From NCBI GenBank assembly GCA_026982175.1, contig JALSHP010000010.1, positions 1-6,889 on the forward strand: a stretch of 6,889 nt of DNA, in the 5' to 3' direction. Below the pieces are notes generated by a model. The model did no database searches, was not told the DNA's origin, and was given only the letters and a program-made list of their open reading frames with translations. This DNA is from Campylobacteraceae bacterium (GTDB taxonomy: Bacteria; Campylobacterota; Campylobacteria; Campylobacterales; Sulfurovaceae). Positions 4,928 through 6,889 of the stretch are shown in pieces (positions within the stretch are counted from its first letter, which is position 1; each line of letters starts with the position of its first letter). Both the position numbers and the translations under genes were made by a program.

Positions 4928-5604
4928 TAAATTCCCTCTTTAAGTACTTTAAGTGCAATCTGTGCTGCTTTTTGTTGTGCCTCTTTTTTAGATTTACCTA
5001 AAGCAGATGCAATAATTCTGTTTTGTAACTCAACAGCAATCTCAAACTCTTTTTTGTGGTCAGGTCCAAAAGAACGGACGAGTTTATAGTTGGGTGTTTC
5101 GCCAAAGTCAGCTTGGGTAAGCTCTTGTAGGGCTGTTTTGAAATCTTTTGAGAGAGAGTTTAAATCAATGGTCTCATACGCCTCTTCAATAAGTCTAATG
5201 GCAATGGTTGCCGTAACTTCTAAGCCAGATTCCAAATAAATTGCTCCAATCACTGCTTCAAAAGCGTTGGAGAGCAAAGAGGGTTTGGTGCGTCCTTCGT
5301 TATTTTCTTCTGCCATGGAGATGAGTAGAAAGTTCCCAAGGTTAAGGTTTTGAGCCAGTTTTGTAAAGCCTTTTTCATTGACCAATGAGGCACGGATTTT
5401 AGAGAGTACACCCTCATCTTCTTTGGGAAATTTGCTAAAAAGGTATTCGCCTACAATTAAGTCAAGTACAGCATCACCTAAGAACTCTAATCGCTCATTG
5501 TTATAAGGCTTTTTATAACTTTTATGCGTAAGTGCTTCGGTGATGAGGTCATCTCTTTTAAATTGGTAGTTTAAAGCCTTTTCGAGTGCTTTAATGTGTT
5601 TCAT
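4927..5604 (-). CDS. rnc: Ribonuclease III, 225 aa
   Basis: A double-stranded-RNA endonuclease that processes rRNA precursors and other structured RNAs. The catalytic domain comes first (about 1-148), with the signature ERLEFLGDAVLDL (37-49), which supplies Glu40 and Asp44, and SNAFEAVIGAIYLE (112-125), which supplies Glu116. The position three residues before Glu116, an Asp in the well-studied enzymes, is Asn113 here. The double-stranded-RNA-binding domain fills about 151-225, ending in the GKSKKEAQQKAAQIAL helix (203-218). Length is normal. AAGGA lies about 10 bases before the ATG. It has its own likely promoter (see 5639-5654) and is followed directly by aroC in an overlapping operon. In C. 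jejuni, as I recall it, rnhA lies between rnc and the TPR gene; it is absent from this spot. Confidence 0.96.
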   Translation of the reverse strand: MKHIKALEKALNYQFKRDDLITEALTHKSYKKPYNNERLEFLGDAVLDLIVGEYLFSKFPKEDEGVLSKIRASLVNEKGFTKLAQNLNLGNFLLISMAEENNEGRTKPSLLSNAFEAVIGAIYLESGLEVTATIAIRLIEEAYETIDLNSLSKDFKTALQELTQADFGETPNYKLVRSFGPDHKKEFEIAVELQNRIIASALGKSKKEAQQKAAQIALKVLKEGI

Positions 5605-5638
5605 TATGTTTTATTCCTTATTAGGTTTTAGTTTTTTT

Positions 5639-5654
5639 GATGTTTAACATCATA
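5639..5654 (-). promoter_or_regulatory. Predicted rnc-aroC promoter -10 overlapping a short palindrome
   Basis: On the minus strand TGC is followed by TATGAT (5654-5649), an extended -10 about 45 bases before the rnc ATG. The 13-base sequence at 5639-5651 is a perfect inverted repeat with six-base arms (GATGTT and AACATC) around one base. It covers most of the -10 and the bases leading to the likely start. It could be an operator, or chance. On neither strand is the hairpin followed by a T-run, so it does not look like a terminator. Confidence 0.4.
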
Positions 5655-5693
5655 GCAAAATTGAGGTTTAATGAGGGTGAGTGAAGAGAAGTG

Positions 5694-6743
5694 TTAAAGT
5701 AAAGAGTACCCTTTAGTGAGACGCTTTTCGACAAGGCTCTCTTTAACTTGAATGGAATCAATGGCATAACAGTTAGGACAGCGTTCAAAGCCAATGGGGA
5801 AATGGTGTTTACATTTATTGCAACCATAGCTAAAGCATAAATCAACCTGTTCACTACCACTTTGTTTGGCTGATACTATGGTGTCTATGGTAAAAATATT
5901 ACTTTTAAATGCTAAATCGTTTGGCTCTATGTAGCCTTTGGCTAGGTAGATGCTTGATAGTATTTGACTCTTTGAGATGATTTCTAAGTTTAGTTTTGAA
6001 GCAGGTAAAAACCATAAAATATCAAGGATTGAGGCTATTTTGTCTGTTTCAATGCTCTGCCATGCAACTTCTAAATCTAAAGAGAAGAGGGCTTTAATGA
6101 TGCGTCGATAAGGGTAATCTTGTTCTGATAGGAAGGCTTGTAACTTGGCTACTTTTTCTGATTTGGAGAGTTTCTTGTTGTCTAAGAGTGCTGAGAGTTT
6201 AAAATGTGCTTCTAAACTTTTTGTATCTTCTTCGAGTATTGCTAAGGGTTGTAGGGTCGCTAGTGCTTGGTCAAATTCATGAAGGAGTTCAAGAACAATG
6301 CCCAAGTATCTTAAGGCTTTTTTGTTGCGTGGGTGTTTTTGTAAAATTTCTAAAAAGATTAGTTTGGCACGTTTTAAAAATCCAGCTTTTAGGTAGGTTT
6401 CCCCTAGCTCTTCTAGGAGTGGCTCTTTTTTATAAAAATTAGAAATATTTTCTATGAGGTAGAGGTTTAGGTTAATTGATTTTTGGTATTCACCTTGATT
6501 TTTAAAGGCAATGCTTAAAAGGGTGAGTGGCTTAATAAATGCCTCTTCAAAGGGGAGTTCTTCAATTTTGAGTAGGGTTTTGTCTTTTTTAAAGCCACCT
6601 AAGAACTTTTGTAATGAATTTCTTTTGTTTTTCTCGTTATAGTTACCCAAAATAAGGGAACTAATTGAGACAATCAATACCAAAACAATGATGATTAAGA
6701 TAGAAAATAATGGGTCATCATAGGCGGGTAAAATAGTGTCCAA
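5694..6743 (-). CDS. Membrane-anchored TPR protein with C-terminal zinc ribbon, LapB-like, 349 aa from a TTG start
   Basis: One membrane helix (about residues 12-33) is followed by a short basic stretch and TPR-like helical pairs (clearest at about 72-165, for example EELGETYLKAGFLKRAKLIFLEIL within 111-134). A C-terminal metal-binding motif, C-x2-C (308, 311) and C-P-x-C (322, 325), closes it. This order matches LapB/YciM of proteobacteria, an inner-membrane scaffold that controls lipopolysaccharide synthesis; the architecture matches, but a shared function is inference. Start choice: an open frame extends to 6872, but that would overlap dnaG by over 20 codons and no other ATG gives a good ribosome binding site. 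TTG at 6743 has GGAAGG six bases before it and a TATAAT upstream at 6782-6777. The product then begins MDTILPAYDDPLFS. In C. jejuni a TPR gene holds the same place next to dnaG. Confidence 0.75.
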   Translation of the reverse strand: MDTILPAYDDPLFSILIIIVLVLIVSISSLILGNYNEKNKRNSLQKFLGGFKKDKTLLKIEELPFEEAFIKPLTLLSIAFKNQGEYQKSINLNLYLIENISNFYKKEPLLEELGETYLKAGFLKRAKLIFLEILQKHPRNKKALRYLGIVLELLHEFDQALATLQPLAILEEDTKSLEAHFKLSALLDNKKLSKSEKVAKLQAFLSEQDYPYRRIIKALFSLDLEVAWQSIETDKIASILDILWFLPASKLNLEIISKSQILSSIYLAKGYIEPNDLAFKSNIFTIDTIVSAKQSGSEQVDLCFSYGCNKCKHHFPIGFERCPNCYAIDSIQVKESLVEKRLTKGYSLL

Positions 6744-6749
6744 AAATTG

Positions 6750-6755
6750 CCTTCC
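6750..6755 (-). promoter_or_regulatory. Ribosome binding site that sets the TTG start of the TPR gene
   Basis: GGAAGG on the minus strand, separated by six bases from TTG at 6743-6741. It is among the strongest Shine-Dalgarno matches in the window, and no comparable site precedes the ATGs at 6809, 6854 or 6872 in the same frame. Confidence 0.65.
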
Positions 6756-6776
6756 ATTAGGTGTTTGTTTTTTCTT

Positions 6777-6782
6777 ATTATA
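6777..6782 (-). promoter_or_regulatory. -10 element for the TPR gene
   Basis: Perfect TATAAT on the minus strand. The expected transcript would start near 6770 and carry a leader of about 27 bases holding the GGAAGG site, which fits the TTG start at 6743 and excludes longer versions of the protein. Confidence 0.5.
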
Positions 6783-6795
6783 GTAACATATTGGA

Positions 6796-6801
6796 TATAA
6801 T
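6796..6801 (+). promoter_or_regulatory. -10 element for dnaG
   Basis: Perfect TATAAT on the plus strand, six bases before the dnaG ATG at 6808. The likely transcription start falls at or beside the ATG, which suggests a leaderless message. It lies back to back with the minus-strand TATAAT at 6777-6782, so the two polymerases would compete for the same DNA. Confidence 0.5.
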
Positions 6802-6807
6802 ACGAGC

Positions 6808-6889
6808 ATGATAGATAACGCATCAATTGAACAACTCAAAAATAACATAGACATTGTTGATATTATCTCCAACTACATTGAGGTCAAAA
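6808..6889 (+). CDS. dnaG: DNA primase, N-terminal 27 codons only
   Basis: DNA primase makes the RNA primers for replication at the fork. The visible residues, MIDNASIEQLKNNIDIVDII and on to NYIEVK, match the start of DnaG (family pattern I-L-x-x-x-D-I-V-x-x-V-S-x-Y-V-x-L), just before the zinc-binding domain that lies beyond the window. There is no in-frame start upstream before a stop at 6784-6786. No ribosome binding site stands out, and a TATAAT ends six bases before the ATG, so translation may be leaderless. It is divergent from the TPR gene. Gene order agrees with dnaG next to the TPR/rnc/aroC cluster in Campylobacter, from memory. Confidence 0.9.
   Translation, partial: MIDNASIEQLKNNIDIVDIISNYIEVK

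Noticed and set aside
5621..5860. Minus-strand open frame of 79 codons between rnc and the TPR gene
   Set aside because: It overlaps the zinc-ribbon end of the TPR protein in another frame, and the remaining part covers the rnc promoter; no domain or ribosome binding site.
6744..6872. 43-residue N-terminal extension of the TPR protein
   Set aside because: It would overlap dnaG and both promoters, has no ribosome binding site, and the TTG at 6743 has an excellent one.

Overview
The window looks like a chromosomal segment of a Campylobacterota (epsilonproteobacterial) species. It is AT-rich, it has dnaG diverging from a leftward cluster of a TPR gene, rnc and aroC, its promoters have a clear TATAAT-type -10 and weak -35 elements, and the protein sequences suit a Sulfurospirillum-like free-living member. 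The genus is inference only. Most of the window is ordinary core genome. The unusual part is an 876-bp disturbance in front of the MATE transporter gene, at 1586-2461.

Left block (1-1532, minus strand): an M29/AmpS-type metallo-aminopeptidase gene overlaps by 13 bp a gene for an RsuA/RluB/RluE/RluF-type rRNA pseudouridine synthase. The latter has no S4 domain and runs off the left edge.

Disturbed intergenic region (1533-2518): a perfect 128-bp direct repeat (1586-1713 and 2462-2589) brackets 748 bp of foreign DNA. Each repeat copy holds the MATE promoter -10, its ribosome binding site and its first 23 codons plus part of the 24th. Copy 1 is therefore a promoter plus a truncated MATE start, and copy 2 begins the intact gene. 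The foreign DNA is nested. Two pieces of the C-terminal coding region of a RAYT/Y1 (IS200-like, REP-associated) transposase lie at its two ends on the minus strand. Between them, where only a few transposase residues appear to be missing, sits a complete two-gene module, DUF4258 (putative toxin) followed by a YgiT-type zinc-finger protein (putative antitoxin). The duplication leaves the native -35-like element in front of the truncated copy, which points at the toxin-antitoxin genes from behind. The intact MATE gene keeps only the extended -10.

MATE transporter (2519-3844, plus) converges tail to tail on aroC with a 3-bp gap.

Right block (3848-6743, minus): a LapB-like TPR/zinc-ribbon membrane protein, RNase III (rnc) and chorismate synthase (aroC). 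rnc and aroC overlap by one base (TAATG). The TPR gene most likely starts at a TTG at 6743, not at upstream ATGs that would overlap dnaG. DNA primase (dnaG) starts at 6808 on the plus strand and leaves the window. The two divergent -10 elements (6777-6782 minus, 6796-6801 plus) share one short intergenic region, and dnaG may be leaderless.

No rRNA, tRNA, CRISPR array or convincing intrinsic terminator was seen.
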